Position numbers and translations under genes: made by a program
Notes under the pieces: model-generated
Told to the model about the DNA's origin: nothing
Database searches by the model: none
Seen by the model: the letters and a program-made list of their open reading frames with translations, nothing else
Shown: positions 1 through 11,300 of the stretch, in pieces
How the letters are laid out: every line of letters begins with the position of its first letter
Numbering within the stretch: the stretch's first letter is position 1
Assembly: GCA_023213395.1 (NCBI GenBank)
Contig: CM041465.1
Coordinates: 44,709,741 to 44,773,740, forward strand
DNA: 64,000 nucleotides
DNA from: Cycas panzhihuaensis
Lineage: Eukaryota; Cycadophyta
Reading direction: 5' to 3'

Positions 1-957
1 GAAACTTCGTTTCCCATAAGCATATCACCACCATCAAGAGGTTGGTATGATGAGAACCAACTCTTGTGTGGACACGTGGTGCGAAGCACCTGAATCTAAT
101 AACCAGTCATGGTGATAATGAGAAACATTACAAGCAACCAAGACATCATCATCCATACCTTGATTTGACTCCACCTGATTCGCCTTCTTGGTAGGATCTT
201 CCTTTTTCTGGAACTGTTTCTTTTTGTAACAATCCTTCTTGAGGTGACCGGTCTTATTACAATGGCAACACCTGAGCTTACTCTTTTTGCTCTTTGACTT
301 GGACCTAGATGTATCCCTAGAGTTTTGTCCTCTCTCAAACGTTCTACCCCTTACTGTCATGGCTTCTGGTGTGGAGGTTTCAAGACTAGACTTCCTCCGC
401 ACTTCTTCCATTAGCAAAGCACTCACAACAGAATCATATTCCAATTCATCTGTAGTGCTAAAACTAATTGAGGTGACAATATTATCCCGTGATTCGTAAT
501 GAGCATAATGGTAATGACCTTGCCCTCATTCTCAATTTTAACATCTATACTAGTCAATTGACAAATAAGAGTATTGAAAACATTTAAATGGTTAGCAATT
601 TTTGTACCTTCCTTCATCCGTAACGAGTACAATTGCCTCTTCAGGTATATTTGATTACATCGATTTGATCATATCTGTGCCTTCCAACCGGGTCTATAAT
701 CCTGCTGCTGTCTGCTCCCCTGTGATGTTAAACAAAACTTCATCCGCCAAGCACAATCGTATTGTGCTAAGTGCCTTTTTGTCTAAATCATCCCATTCAT
801 CATCGTCCATCCCTGCGGGTTTCCTCGATTTGCCTGCAAGGGCTTTGTACAAACCTTGCTGTACAAGAATATCATACGCTTTTAGCTTCCACAACTCGAA
901 GTTGTTCTTGCCATTGAATTTCTCCATCTCGAACTTTGCACCTGCTACTTTCGCCAT
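1..957 (-). pseudogene. Element I: Copia gag-protease, broken and cut by window edge
   Basis: This is the N-terminal half of a Ty1-copia polyprotein: the Gag shell protein and the start of the aspartic protease. I take the start at the ATG at 957-955, just inside the primer site. The first frame (957 to about 694) has the Copia Gag opening FNGKNNFELWKLKAYDIL and DEWDDLDKKALSTIRLCL, close to the Tnt1/Tork type. A frame change leads to MKEGTKIANHLNVFNTLI (about 620), another Gag block. A third frame (444-34) carries the CCHC zinc knuckle CCHCNKTGHLKKDC near 270-230 and the protease motif WLLDSGASHH near 105-75, with the D-S-G triad intact. At least two frameshifts make it a pseudogene. The integrase, RT and RNase H would lie beyond position 1. 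Confidence 0.88.
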
Positions 958-1013
958 TTGGTGTAGAAAAGCCGACACCAAAATCTTCACAAACTCGCTG
1001 CAAGAAAAAGAGT

Positions 1014-1026
1014 GGTTCTGATATCA
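1014..1026 (-). promoter_or_regulatory. Primer binding site of Element I
   Basis: Read on the minus strand, TGATATCAGAACC follows the LTR end after two bases. It resembles the usual Copia primer site TGGTATCAGAGCC, which pairs with the 3' end of initiator Met tRNA, with a few changed bases. It fixes the element orientation and the inner LTR border. Confidence 0.7.
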
Positions 1027-1028
1027 CT

Positions 1029-1664
1029 TGTTGAGAATACAAGGTCCAAAACCTTTAACTGCCACCAAGATCTATTGCATTCTTACAACTAGTTACAGAA
1101 ATCAAAACTTAAAATTACATGCAAGTTCTAAAATCAGAGATTATACAATAACATGAAAATGAAAACCAAACATCACATATGCACCCGATATAACGTGGTA
1201 AAACCCTAGCAGTGTGTTAGGGAAACATCCACACAGGAAAGGTATCGATCTTTATTGCTGTAGAATGGAGAAACAATACATCTCAGTTATAGAGTGCTCT
1301 CAGGAACAACAACCAACCGCCGCCCTCATAACATTACATTACATTACATACAACATAATAAGAAAAGCCCTAAAACGGGCTACATGAGAGGGGCATCCAA
1401 GGCATGAATCTCAACTGTAGAATCTAGGGTATTTGTATCGAACGACCTTGATTCTCTTTATATTTTGATAAGGTTTACATGGCTAATTTTTCGGGTCAGA
1501 TCATAAGAGTGACAAATCCTAGCGGGGGGCATTCCACGCCCCTCGCACCCTCCGGCCAAGGAGGGCTCACCCCCCTTGGAATCCCCGAGAAAGATTTGGG
1601 GGGGAAACCGCGCCGAAAACATGCCAAAATATTAGCCCCATAATTGTTGTCACAATATCCAACA
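1029..1664 (-). repeat. 5' LTR of Element I (Copia)
   Basis: On the minus strand the LTR starts TGTTGGATATTG and ends TATTCTCAACA, giving the short inverted ends TGTTG/CAACA. It is 636 bp, directly followed by the primer site and gag. A GC-rich block at about 1520-1615 stands out from the AT-rich surroundings and contains a hairpin (1556-1579). The partner 3' LTR is outside the window, so the target-site duplication cannot be tested; the outer flank begins CGATG at 1665. Confidence 0.82.
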
Positions 1665-2739
1665 CGATGTTGTTGCAGGTGACGAAAGGGGAAACATTCA
1701 ATTGGGCAGGGTTTGTTTTAAGAAAATTTCAGCCAAATTTAGAAAAGGTGAAAAATGCATGACAAACGATTATGTTCTTCTAGCCAACATTACTTTAAGG
1801 GCTATTGTTTTCGCAAGGCCTTGATGTTCATCTATTGCCTCTAAACTAGGGCAAGCTAAGTTGGCTAAGTGAACAACACTTTTCAATAGGGAAAACACCA
1901 ATTTGCAAGACATTTGGCAGTTGGTTCAAGCACAAGATATAGTAAAAGTCTAGTTATAGAAGAAATGGAAAAAGGCGATCTCGACATCCTTATTAGGTAG
2001 AACAATTAGTAGCATAGAAGAAAAAGAAGAAATGCAAGAAGAGGAGACCTTGCAGATGAGAACAAGAAGATAGAGACAAGAAGAAGAAATGAAGAAACAA
2101 ATAAGAGAAGGTAAAAAGAAAGTAGAAATAGGAATAAAGGATGACTCTTAGCTTGTTATGGAAGAAAATTCCAGGGAAAAAGCTAAACATGCCAAGGACG
2201 GCGAACTTTTTGACCTCAATGAGTCTATTGTCAATTTAGGAGATGAACTTGCTCAAGTTGAAGATTTGCACAAGGATTCTATGAAAGCAACCATAGAAAA
2301 AAGGAAATGGGAATTGATAGATTAGTTGTTGCAGCAACCAAAAGAAATCAAATTCTCCAAAGAAGAACAAATTTTGGAAGAGGGACTGGACCCAATGTTA
2401 TGCATCCCATTAAATGTGTCACACTGGAAGACATCTTTCCTGGCTTAAGTTACTCGAAAATTGGTAACGGAGTTGGAGTAAAGATCGTGCAAACCATCGC
2501 TAGATTAGGATCATATAGAACAATTGGAGAATCAACTTTTCAAAGCCCAAAACAAAGCTATTTTGGTAGAGCGAAAGCTAGAGTTTTTGTTCAAATTTAA
2601 TTTGGATTGGGTGGGCAACGTAACATATGTAGGTAGCTAGATGAATAGGTTCAAAGAACAATTTGGTTTATAAATTTTGAAGGGCTTGGAGGAAATGATT
2701 TTTAAATTGGGCGCTTGGATTTTCAAACGAAATGAAGAA
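1665..2739. other. Unassigned spacer
   Basis: This spacer of about 1.1 kb has no recognised gene. It has a purine-rich stretch at 2010-2115 dominated by AAGAAGAA and GAGA runs. An open plus frame at 2307-2600 (97 codons, starting MGIDRLVVAATKRNQ) shows no motif I know. Upstream plus-strand text around 2190-2330 is rich in Glu, Lys and Leu codons. It could be a relic of a captured or host coding region, but nothing confirms that. Confidence 0.4.
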
Positions 2740-2782
2740 TCAAATGGATATGGCTAGTGTTGGAGGCCACTAAGATAACATC

Positions 2783-4279
2783 TCTAGTGATGATGATTTT
2801 GCACTGTGAAGGTAGAAAACCCTTGTACCCCTTTTTGTCCATAGGGTATTCGACAAAGATGCCTTTGAGGGATCTATCTTGGAGCTTGTTTCTATGTTCC
2901 TCTAAAATGTGAGCATAACAAGTAGAGCCAAAAATTTTGAAGCGGGATATAGAGGGGGTTTGTCTGTACCACATTTCATGTGGAGAGGAGCTAAGCTTGG
3001 AGGGATTAATAGTGTTGATGCAATACACAACAGTCCAAATATCTTCGGCCCAAAGATCGAAAGGGATGCTCTTGTATACCAACATAGCATGAGCCATGTT
3101 CATGATGGTCCTGTTCATGCGCTCCACAACTCCATTTTGCTGGGGTGTACCTACAACAGTGGTTTGATGTTTGATCCCATGGTGACGTAGGTACGATTCA
3201 ATCTCATTAGAGGTATACTCGCCACTGTTGTCAGTCTTGAGTATTTTGATCTTAAATCTAGATTCATTTTTCACACAGGCCTTGAAAGTTTGAAACATAG
3301 AAAAAGCTTCATATTTCTTTGCAAGAAAAGCAACCCATACTTTCTTGGTAAAATCATCAATGAAGGTAATATAGTACCACTTCTGTTTAAGAGAAGGGAT
3401 GGGCATAGGAGCACATATATCTGAGTGTACAAGTTGCAAAGGTTGGCTAGATTTCCAATTGTCTTTGAGATTTGGCAATGATACATGCGTCGCATTTGAA
3501 GGGCTTAGAGGAGAGCCTAGGCATAACATGAAGAGTGGCATTTAGTTCTCTTAAACGATCAATTTTGATATGGCCCATACGAACATGCCATAGGGCCGCT
3601 TGGGAAAACTTTTGAGGAGTCAAGGTTGTGGTAAAAGCAGAGTCATCATCAACATAGTTGGCTTTAGAGGTCGGTGAGCTAGTTAGGCGAAAAAGTTTGC
3701 CATCAAGAATTCTGGTCATAACCACAGCATTTGAAGGAGAGTGAATGACACAGAGAGTTTGATTATTTGCAGTTACACTCACATCAAATCCACGAAAGAC
3801 AAGGGTGGACAGGGAGGCGAGTTACGCCTTGAGCGAGAATATATAAAACATCAACAAGGGTAAAATCTGGACGGCCTGGGAGTTTCAGGCAAACAATTCC
3901 AAGTCCTTCAACTGACTCGATGATTTGTCAGCCATGTGTACAACATCATGAACTTTAGAGTCAAAATCCTGAAAGAACTGGCGATGACAAGTCATATATT
4001 GTGTTGCTCCAGTATCCATGATCCAAGATGAAGTATTTGAGGTGGCACTATTTGCAACTCCAAGTGGTGAAGGCAAAAGTAAATAAGCATAACCACAATG
4101 AGCCTTAATATACTTAGTGGATCTGTCAATAACATTTGATGAAGTGGTCCTGATTTTTTGAAGGTGTGAATAAGCAAATTGTGTTCCACCAAAAGCATTT
4201 TCAAAAGAAGTATTATCAACATTATGTGCACCATGGCACTGTTGATAGCTTGGTAGTTTGTTAGTGGTAGTTTTGTAAT
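2783..4279 (-). pseudogene. Element II protease, GAG-pre-integrase and integrase
   Basis: The protease motif SWIMDTGATQYMT lies near 4030-3990 and keeps the catalytic D-T-G. The GAG-pre-integrase region (3782-3447) has ALWHVRMGHIKIDRLREL and CDACIIAKS, the His/Cys zinc-binding part of integrase. The integrase core (3541-2783) shows LVHSDICAPMP with the first catalytic Asp, ILKTDNSGEYTSNE with the second, and TPQQNGVVERMNRT with the Glu, so the DDE triad is present. A frameshift separates the pre-integrase and core frames near 3450-3540. The frame ends just after KIIITRDV, where the RT linker should begin. Confidence 0.85.
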
Positions 4280-5224
4280 TTTTGGCATAGTAACCTTTTC
4301 TATGACACCTTTGGCACACAATTATTTGATTTTCAGTCCCACAAGAAGTATTAGGTTGGCCGGATTGTCTCTGAGTGCTGGATCTGGGTCCAAGTTGATT
4401 ATTTTGGCCTTGGCCTTGAGACTATTTTTGTTGGAGTTGAGGAGCCTATTGACCATGAGGACGTTGTCCTTGTTGTCTACCTCTGCCTCTTCTGCGGGAA
4501 TTACCACCTCTGCGAGAGGATTGACCTTGATTTTTGGTATAAAAAAGATCTTCTTCCACTTCAAAAGCAACACCGACTAGATCTAATGCAGTGGCGAAGT
4601 TGGTATCAAAGGTCTTATCAAATTCGATGAACTTATCAACAAGAGCCTTAAAGTTTAGGGTCTTCAAGGTGCCACTAGATTGAAGACTTTCTAGTAGATT
4701 TTTGTAATCTGGGATATGGAGACATGACTGAATCGAGAAAGTCCATGTAATGCATTGAGTCTTGAAATCTTTATCAATGGCTTGCTTGATTGGACGAAGG
4801 AGATTGATTGTCTCACTTGCATGCCCTTTCTGTATTTTCAATTTGTTCATCTTCAACACTAAGGGAACAAATTCTAATTCTGATTTAGTGTCAAAGCTCT
4901 TCTTGAGAATTTCAAGAACTTTCCATGCTATATCATGTACGACTTCATCAATGAGATTATGCAGGGAATAATCAGTGACAAGAAGTATCCCTACATGGAT
5001 TTTATCATCATCAAGTTCCCATTAGCATTTGGCTACAGTTTCAATGGGAGCAGTTCTTACAGAAGCAAGTGTGGTAGTTATAGCAGCAACAATTGGTGTA
5101 AGTTGTAAGTTATCTCTCCAAGGCCTTCATACTTTGCAACATTTCTGATACCGGTGAATCACATGTTCCAACTTTCTTTCCCTTTAAGAATGCAGTTCAC
5201 ATTTTGCTTGAACTGTGAAGGCAT
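4280..5224 (-). pseudogene. Element II Gag and zinc knuckle
   Basis: Copia Gag, the nucleocapsid precursor. The ATG at 5224-5222 aligns with the start of the Element IX gag. The first 370 bases carry several stops. The clean part (4859-4446) reads MLKMNKLKIQKGHASETI and ends in an Arg/Gly-rich tail, SSRRGGNSRRRGRGR, of the kind that binds RNA. The knuckle near 4320-4280 reads CQRCHRKGYYAKNYK: it keeps the first two cysteines and has lost the last one (Cys to Tyr), so it could not bind zinc normally. Confidence 0.8.
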
Positions 5225-5386
5225 GGTGTCTTTGAGAAGGGAAGAAATGAACAAGGGACTATAAAAGTGATGGCAATAAATGACCAATTATTGTTTACAA
5301 ATGGGAGATGCAATGAAGCAGTGTAGTAAAAGGAAGAAGAAGTGATATGGTTGCTCAAAGATAAAGGGAGCAACTTAGAGAAAAGT

Positions 5387-5515
5387 CACCAACACTTGTG
5401 ACAAATATTAACCTGACACAGTAGGAATATGAGAAGCGCTATGATTAAATTTGGCCACCAACACTTGTGGCAAATATTAACTTGACGCAATAGGAATATG
5501 AGAAGCACTATGATT
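5387..5515. repeat. 69-bp tandem duplication, two copies
   Basis: CACCAACACTTGTG starts at 5387 and again at 5456. The two units share about 60 aligned bases (CAAATATTAAC, GGAATATGAGAAGC, CTATGATT) with a few substitutions. Unit spacing is 69 bp. This is a local slippage-type or unequal-exchange duplication of non-coding sequence. Confidence 0.8.
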
Positions 5516-6413
5516 GTGATTACACTATGGATCATTTTTTACAAATAAATAAGTGATCATTATACAAGATTATAAATCAATGTGGAAGCTGACATCATTG
5601 GGTGTACACAACTTGAAACTCAAATGTAGGATGTGTAATCAACCCAGTAACCTCTAACTTGTCTCCAACACGTAGTTGTGGTTGTTGAAAGGATGCCTAA
5701 GCTTCTAGTAGAATTAAGTTGGCCTTCGCCTATGATACTTGCAATTGTGCTTGGTAATGAAATCCAAGTCACAATGGAGCCCAGAGACTCCCAATCCTCA
5801 CCCAGTTCACCAATGAGCAGCTATATACCTCCTCCGAAGAGTGGTACGTGCATACCCATGGCTATGACGAATATTGGATTGGGTATATTTTAATCTTGAA
5901 TTAAAGTTTCAGTTTTTCTGATTGGTTATCAGGATGATTCTTGATTGAGGCATGATGGTATGGCTAACCAAACCTCACCAATATTTCGATGTTGTCTAGT
6001 CCCAACTTGAAATTCACACCTCCTTTATGGCACAACATTCTGCCAACCAAGGTATCTCAACCTTGGCGAGTATGTGAACAAGTACAAGATGGCAGAAAAT
6101 AATGTACATGATGCGTTCCTTTTAGGGAGAGTGAAAAGATTATCGAATTTGCATCAAACGTACATATAATTGAAAATAGAGTGATTTTGGAGTGATTGAT
6201 TGGGGTGCTTTTGAAGTGCTTGCTTAGAGTGCCTTTGAAGTACTTGCTTGAACTGATTTTGGAGTGCTGAAATGAAATGTTGATAAGTGAGTGAGGACCC
6301 TGGATATTGTTTTGATGCATGTGTTTTTTTACTCACTTTTACAATAGGTTTTGAAGCCTTAGAAAAAAGAAAGAAAAAATTTTCACTTTTTTTTTAAACA
6401 AAAAAATAGTCTT

Positions 6414-6735
6414 TACTAAAACAGTAATAATTTTCTCCCACGATAACGAAATTGAGTGCCGGTTTCTGTGCTACAAACTAGACTCAGAGCCACATCTTCA
6501 GGAAGTGGAATCAGGTTCAAATGAGTTTTGCAAATTTTTGGCAGTCCCGCAAAGTGAATAGAATATATTTTTTCAAAATTCTTACTAAAAATAATTGTTG
6601 TTCACTAAAACACCAATAACTTTCTCATATGACAACGAAATTGAGTGCCGGTTTTTGCGCTGGAAACTAGACTCAGAGCCCCATCTTTAGCAATTGGAAT
6701 TAGGTCAATTGGAGGTTTGTAGAATTTTTGGTAGA
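6414..6735. repeat. Diverged direct repeat pair about 190 bp apart
   Basis: Both copies contain AACGAAATTGAGTGCCGGTT, AAACTAGACTCAGAGCC, CATCTT and GGAAT, followed by a TTTTTGG stretch. They start near 6414 and 6604. The pair is not coding in any clear frame. The same sort of text is often found in Copia leader regions, so this may be the relic of an element leader duplicated in place. Confidence 0.65.
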
Positions 6736-6788
6736 TCTATGAGGTTTAGGAAGTAGATTTTATTTTTGCAGAAAATTTAGCTTGCAAA

Positions 6789-6804
6789 TCTCATCAACAC
6801 ATGA
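6789..6804. repeat. Target-site duplication of Element III (LINE), left copy
   Basis: TCTCATCAACACATGA occurs here, directly beside the poly(T) that is the LINE poly(A) tail on the other strand, and again at 15543-15558 directly beside the LINE 5' end. An exact 16-bp match at both ends of one element is the hallmark of target-primed reverse transcription. Confidence 0.93.
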
Positions 6805-6984
6805 ATTTTTTTTTTTTGATTAGGTAAAATAAAATAAATCATGGGTGTTAAAACAGGATTCCACGACCTAGTACATCAAAAAAATATATATCATTCGAGG
6901 CACTAATTGGCCATGACAACTTCACGGCCAAAATATAAAACAACACCAAAATCAAACTAAATCATGCCAGGACAAGCCCCTTGG

Positions 6985-8137
6985 CTAGCTCTCACGGACC
7001 CTTTCCGCCTCAACCAGTCTCATAAATTCCTTCGAGATGTTCTCCCTCCATACAATAGGTCTCTTGTTCCTCACTCCCCAGTTAGCCAGATTATCTGCCA
7101 CTTTATTACCTTCCGTGTAGATGTGCCGTAGCTGGATACTCTCCAAACCCTTTAGGGCTTCCTGAGCATCCTTGACCATAGCTTGAGTTCTCTAATCCAG
7201 AGTGGCCGAACCGTTCAGAAGTTTTATCACATTAAGTGAGCCACCCTTAATCACCACCTTGCTGAGGCCTCACTCTAGTGCCAACTCCACAGCTTTTAGC
7301 ACAGCTACCTTCTCTGCACTGTGGTTCATCTGCTGATCATAGTACTCTACAAAGGCCCAAATGACATTCCCTTTGGCGTCTCTACATATATCCTCTCACC
7401 TCTAGCCTCCCTAGGGTTTCCTTTCGAAGCCCCATCAAAATTTATTTTTACCCAGTGCTCCTGTGGTGGAACCAAGGAGCATATCCGTCTTTTCTCCTCT
7501 TGGATTATTGGCCTTAACCCCCACTTATCTAGGATCGGCCCTTCTGTCGCCAATATACGCTTCTCCTCTGTGAGGTTTACATTCTCCCTGATCCTAGTAT
7601 AAATGTTATTGAAAATTCTATTTGCATCCATTTGTCTGTCCTGAAAAATCCTCTTGTTTCTTTCTTTCCATAAGTTCCACGACAACAGTGGAAAGACAAT
7701 TCTCCAAATACTTCCGAGAACTCTACTCCTATAAGGGCTCTACCAAGAGATCCGTTGGTCCACTATATTTCCTGATTGCACCCATTGGACTTGAAAGAGG
7801 TCAAACAACAACCTCCATACCTCCTTAGAATAAGAGCACTGAAGGAGGATGTGGTCCATAGATTCTTCTTCCTTGTAACAAAGAACACACTTGTTTGTTA
7901 ACTGGAATGCTCTCTTCATCAAGTTGTCCACCGTTAAAATTTTGTTCTTCAGACAAATCCACAAAAAAACAACTATTTTTGGAATTAAATCTAATTTCCA
8001 TACTCCCTCCAATAGCTTGTTTCTCTAATCCCCTCTCTCTATACATAAAAAATGGTATCCCTGCTTCACTGAATGCTCCCCTGATTGAGTCGAGGGCCAA
8101 ACCACTGAATCTATAGCTTTTGTTTTAGGGATGTAAC
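6985..8137 (-). pseudogene. LINE C-terminal part: zf-RVT and RNase H
   Basis: The 3' half of the LINE ORF2. The zf-RVT zinc-binding domain (8012-7740) reads WKLDLIPKIVVFLWICLKNK and CVLCYKEEESMDHILLQC, with the Cys-Cys-His-Cys pattern. The following frame (7685-7347) has WNLWKERNKRIFQ and the RNase H start WVKINFDGASKGNP with its first acidic residue. The RNase H end (7179-6985) has RHIYTEGNKVADNLAN, the conserved His and Asp. Each block is in a different frame, so at least two frameshifts are present. This architecture (RT, zf-RVT, RNase H) is typical of plant L1 elements. Confidence 0.9.
8133..8137. repeat. Target-site duplication of Element IV, left (GTAAC)
   Basis: GTAAC precedes the 5' LTR here and follows the 3' LTR at 14142-14146. 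It is an exact 5-bp match, and the LINE sequence continues across once one copy is removed. Confidence 0.93.
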
Positions 8138-9007
8138 TGTTGGGACATATTGTGACACATAGACCTTGAGGAAGACGGAATACAGGCTTGTATTGACCAG
8201 AGGAATGCAAGTACGGATTGTACGGAGGTACGCATAGTGGAAAAAGGTGAAAAATATGCAATCTGAGTATGTATGATAGATGCGTGCACAGTTACGCATT
8301 TTTGGTACGCTTGCGCATGACAAGGTACATATGGACAGATCTGACCCAAAGGCACCCAGAAATGATGACGTCAGCCCAAAAGGACATATGTATGGATGTA
8401 CGGATCATAAAAGACACCATTAAGGAGACTTAATCAAGTGTTAAAGTGAAAGGGTACCTTGGTGACAAAAAGGTATGGTTATGACTTTGGGTCATAACCT
8501 TTCACCCAAAAGGCATCAAAGGGACATATTTAATGATGCTTTGAGGACCATTCCAGTGTGAGAGCCGAGTGATTCAATCCTTTGGTATACTCTCAGGGGT
8601 GAGTGCCAAGTATTCCAATACACATTAGCACGGAGACCAGTACGCATGACAGCAGCCTAAGCCGTGTATTTTGATGAGTACCTCTTGGGTATGCATGTGA
8701 CAGAGTTAATGTATGAGGCTGGAATGCACAAGGAATGCATTCTAGCACCTTGTGTAAATAAACTTATTGCTTAATAAAATAAGAGTTGCGTGGAAATTGT
8801 GGATTCTCTGTGTTTGCAAAGATTGAATGTGGAATAGGTGTTGATCTAGATCTGTGTGCCATTGTGCTGTAATCATGTGGAAATGTTAATAAATCTATGT
8901 GAACTGTGTGGATGATGATGTTGACTGTGTCCTAAACTAGACTATAACCTGTGTAACCTTGACAAGTGTATTGATCTCATAAAGGGTGTGAAATCTAAAA
9001 GTCAACA
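8138..9007 (+). repeat. 5' LTR of Element IV
   Basis: Starts TGTTGGGACATATTGTGACA and ends AAGTCAACA; 870 bp. AATAAA signals at 8757-8762 and 8773-8778 are likely polyadenylation signals. The U3 part (8210-8400) has repeated TACGGA and TACGCA words. Matches 13281-14141 along its length. Confidence 0.93.
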
Positions 9008-9021
9008 TTGGTTCTGTTGCC
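9008..9021 (+). promoter_or_regulatory. Primer binding site of Element IV
   Basis: TTGGTTCTGTTGCC abuts the LTR end. The same string follows the 5' LTR of Element VII (minus, 55106-55090), so the two Gypsy elements prime from the same tRNA. I did not identify which tRNA. Confidence 0.75.
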
Positions 9022-9146
9022 TACGTCCATTGAGGAGGGACGGGGCCTAGGAGTTTTATAAGGAGGAATGTGTAAAAGATGTAAGACCACGGCCGTGCCA
9101 TGATGGCAGGCTGTAACTAAGTCTCCGACAGCCAGGGGACCTTCCA

Positions 9147-11300
9147 ATGCCACCTAAGAGGCCTTCAAAGGCGGAAGAGCCACAAAAGGATACTTCACCT
9201 AAAGTAAAAGAAACAAGTAGACAGAGAGCATTACGATGGTCAAAAGAGTCAAGACTGAGAAGGGCAAGAAGACTAAGTTCGCAGAATAACGAGACTAAGG
9301 GACAATCCGTTGAAGACTCTGAGGCAAGTGGAGCCCAGGCACCTTAGGAACAAGGAGAGGGTAACAATGGCGAACATATGGTACTAACACTAGCCCCAAT
9401 CAAGGATGACCTGTTTAGCCCAGAATATGAAGAAAAACCAAAGGTGGAGAAAGAACATAAAGACACTTTAACAAAAGAGGAAAGTATACCTGTGGAAGGC
9501 ACTCCGAAGGACCTAAGTGATAGCGAGAAGAAGGCGGAGGAAGGTCCCTCGGCATATTGGGAAAACAAGCTAACAAGGCAGTTTTTTGAGGATTCATCGG
9601 ACAAAGGGTCTGATCAGTCATACATAACGGTGACACCATTAATAGTATAAGTGTTAGGTGTGTTAGAACCCATACATTTAAAAACTCCATTTAAGAATCC
9701 ATTATTTGGGAAGGATAATATTGTAGTAAGCACTCCGAGCACATCTCCAAAAGAAAAGGGTAAAGGAGAAGAGAGAGAATCCAGTGAGGAGGAGAAAGGG
9801 GAAGAATCGTCATCAAGTGGGACACCGGTACAATCTCCCAGGATGGATGATTACAGAGATTTTGGGAAGTTAATTTTCAACGACACTTCGGATGCAGCTG
9901 AACATGTATATCTCTTTCAAAATTTGATCGACGTGAAGAAGATTACAGATGAAGACGAGATAAAAGCCAGATTCGCCTGTACATTAAGGGAAGTACCATT
10001 GGCATGGTACAAAGAATTAAATAAGAAAGATTCATGGGGAAAGATAAAGAAATCCTTTGAGGAAAGATTTCAGAAATTCCGGAGCAACGAAGCAGTGGAA
10101 ATTGCCCTTAGAGAAATTAAACAAAGGCCCGGAGAATCAGTATTAACTTATATCAATAGGATGAAAATCATTGCGGCTAGTATGATCAATGAAACGGTAA
10201 CAGATCACAATATGAAAAATTATTTTGCCAGAGGATTAAATGAGAAACTGAGAGCTATGATGCATGCACATCCATTAAAGTCATTCAAGAATGCCCAAGA
10301 TTTAGCACTTGACTTTGAGATGGAGATGGATGCACAGGCTGGAGGGCACGACTCCCTCCTATTGAGATTACAAGAGGAGATCAGGGAAATTAAACAGAAC
10401 CAGTATAATCGACCCTTCTGCCAGGTGGGAGTATCAGAAGAGGAATCTGAATTAGAAGGTCTAAGGAAGGAAGTGGCAAGATTAAAGATAAGGAATAATA
10501 GAGAAGAGGAAGCAACAAAGAAGAAAATGGATCATGAAGTCAGAGTGGAGAAATGGTGCCACATCTGTGAAGAAAGTTCACACACGACTAAAGAATGTGA
10601 ACTCAATCCGAAGAATAGTGCATTGCACCAAAGGGACAAATGGTGCCACATATGCGATGTGGATACACATATGACAAAAGATTGTTTCTACAACCCAAGA
10701 GGAAAATCATACAGAGGATGAGGTAGGAGAAGGGGAGGCAACCCACCTTGGAATATATATACAACGAGGAGTACACAGGAGCCCTCGAGGAAGAAACAAC
10801 CAATGGGAAGATGTCTCATATGCTTACAATTCAGGCATTGGAAATCTGAATGCCCAACCAAACATGAATACGAACAAAAACCATTTGTATGTAACAACTG
10901 TGGACCAAGTGAGCACAAAACAGAAGATTGTAAGGGAAAAGCTAAAGCTATCAATCTAATGACAATCATACCAGAGAGTAAAAAAGTAAAACTCCAAAAG
11001 AAACAAAAGGAGAAGGAAGACGAAGGATATCCAAAACCATAGACGGAAATGAACCGATTCAAACAAGCAAAACAAGTGTTAGAAGAATTAGCTCAAGAAG
11101 AGACTGCGTTACCAATGGGGAAGCCTGAAACCAAATATGTGTATGTAAGAAAGAATAAGCAAAAGGAGGAAGAAAAAGTACCAGATGAACAAAAAATACA
11201 GTCCCAAATGGTACAAATGGAGGAATTATTCAAAGGATTATCAGCCGAGGACATTCCAAGAATGTTGTTGCTGATGGAGAATCTTGTAAAACAATTGTAA
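9147..11300 (+). pseudogene. Element IV Gag with four zinc knuckles
   Basis: Gypsy Gag. The frame opens at ATG 9147 (MPPKRPSKAEEPQKD) and stays in one frame to 11300 through nonsense codons at 9345, 9648, 10719 and 11040, ending at 11298. The N-terminal 200 codons are Lys/Glu/Ser-rich and look disordered. The retrotrans_gag core begins near 9855 (FGKLIFNDTSDAAEHVYLF) and contains LAWYKELNKKDSW and LNEKLRAMMHAHPL. Four CCHC knuckles follow: CHICEESSHTTKEC, CHICDVDTHMTKDC, CLICLQFRHWKSEC and CNNCGPSEHKTEDC (10558-10930). Four knuckles is more than the usual one or two. A Lys/Glu-rich helix (11049-11300) links to the protease. Confidence 0.9.

Larger units (their letters stand above)
2740..5224 (-). 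mobile_element. Element II: truncated Copia element, no LTR seen
   Basis: A minus-strand Copia polyprotein runs from Gag (5224) through zinc knuckle and protease to the end of integrase (about 2780) and then stops. RT, RNase H and both LTRs are missing. Its proteins are clearly sister to those of Element IX at 35452-37900: both have the Gag opening FKQNV followed by a LKGKE motif, a DTG protease, and the linker KIIITRDV after integrase. I infer a truncated copy of the same family, older than IX because it has more stops and lacks its ends. Confidence 0.82.
5225..6788. other. Unassigned spacer with local duplications
   Basis: No gene is recognised. The stretch holds a 69-bp tandem duplication (5387-5515), a run of short degenerate repeats built on TTTGGAGTG and TTTGAAGTGCTTGCTT (about 6183-6275), a T-rich/A-rich run at 6361-6400, and a diverged direct repeat pair (6414-6540 and 6604-6730). 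The minus frame at 6320-6057 is only a reading of the short repeats (His/Ser/Lys-rich). Upstream of the Element II gag no LTR or primer site could be found. Confidence 0.45.

Noticed and set aside
2307-2600. 97-codon frame as a host gene
   Set aside because: No recognisable motif, short, and flanked by frames full of stops; cannot be supported.
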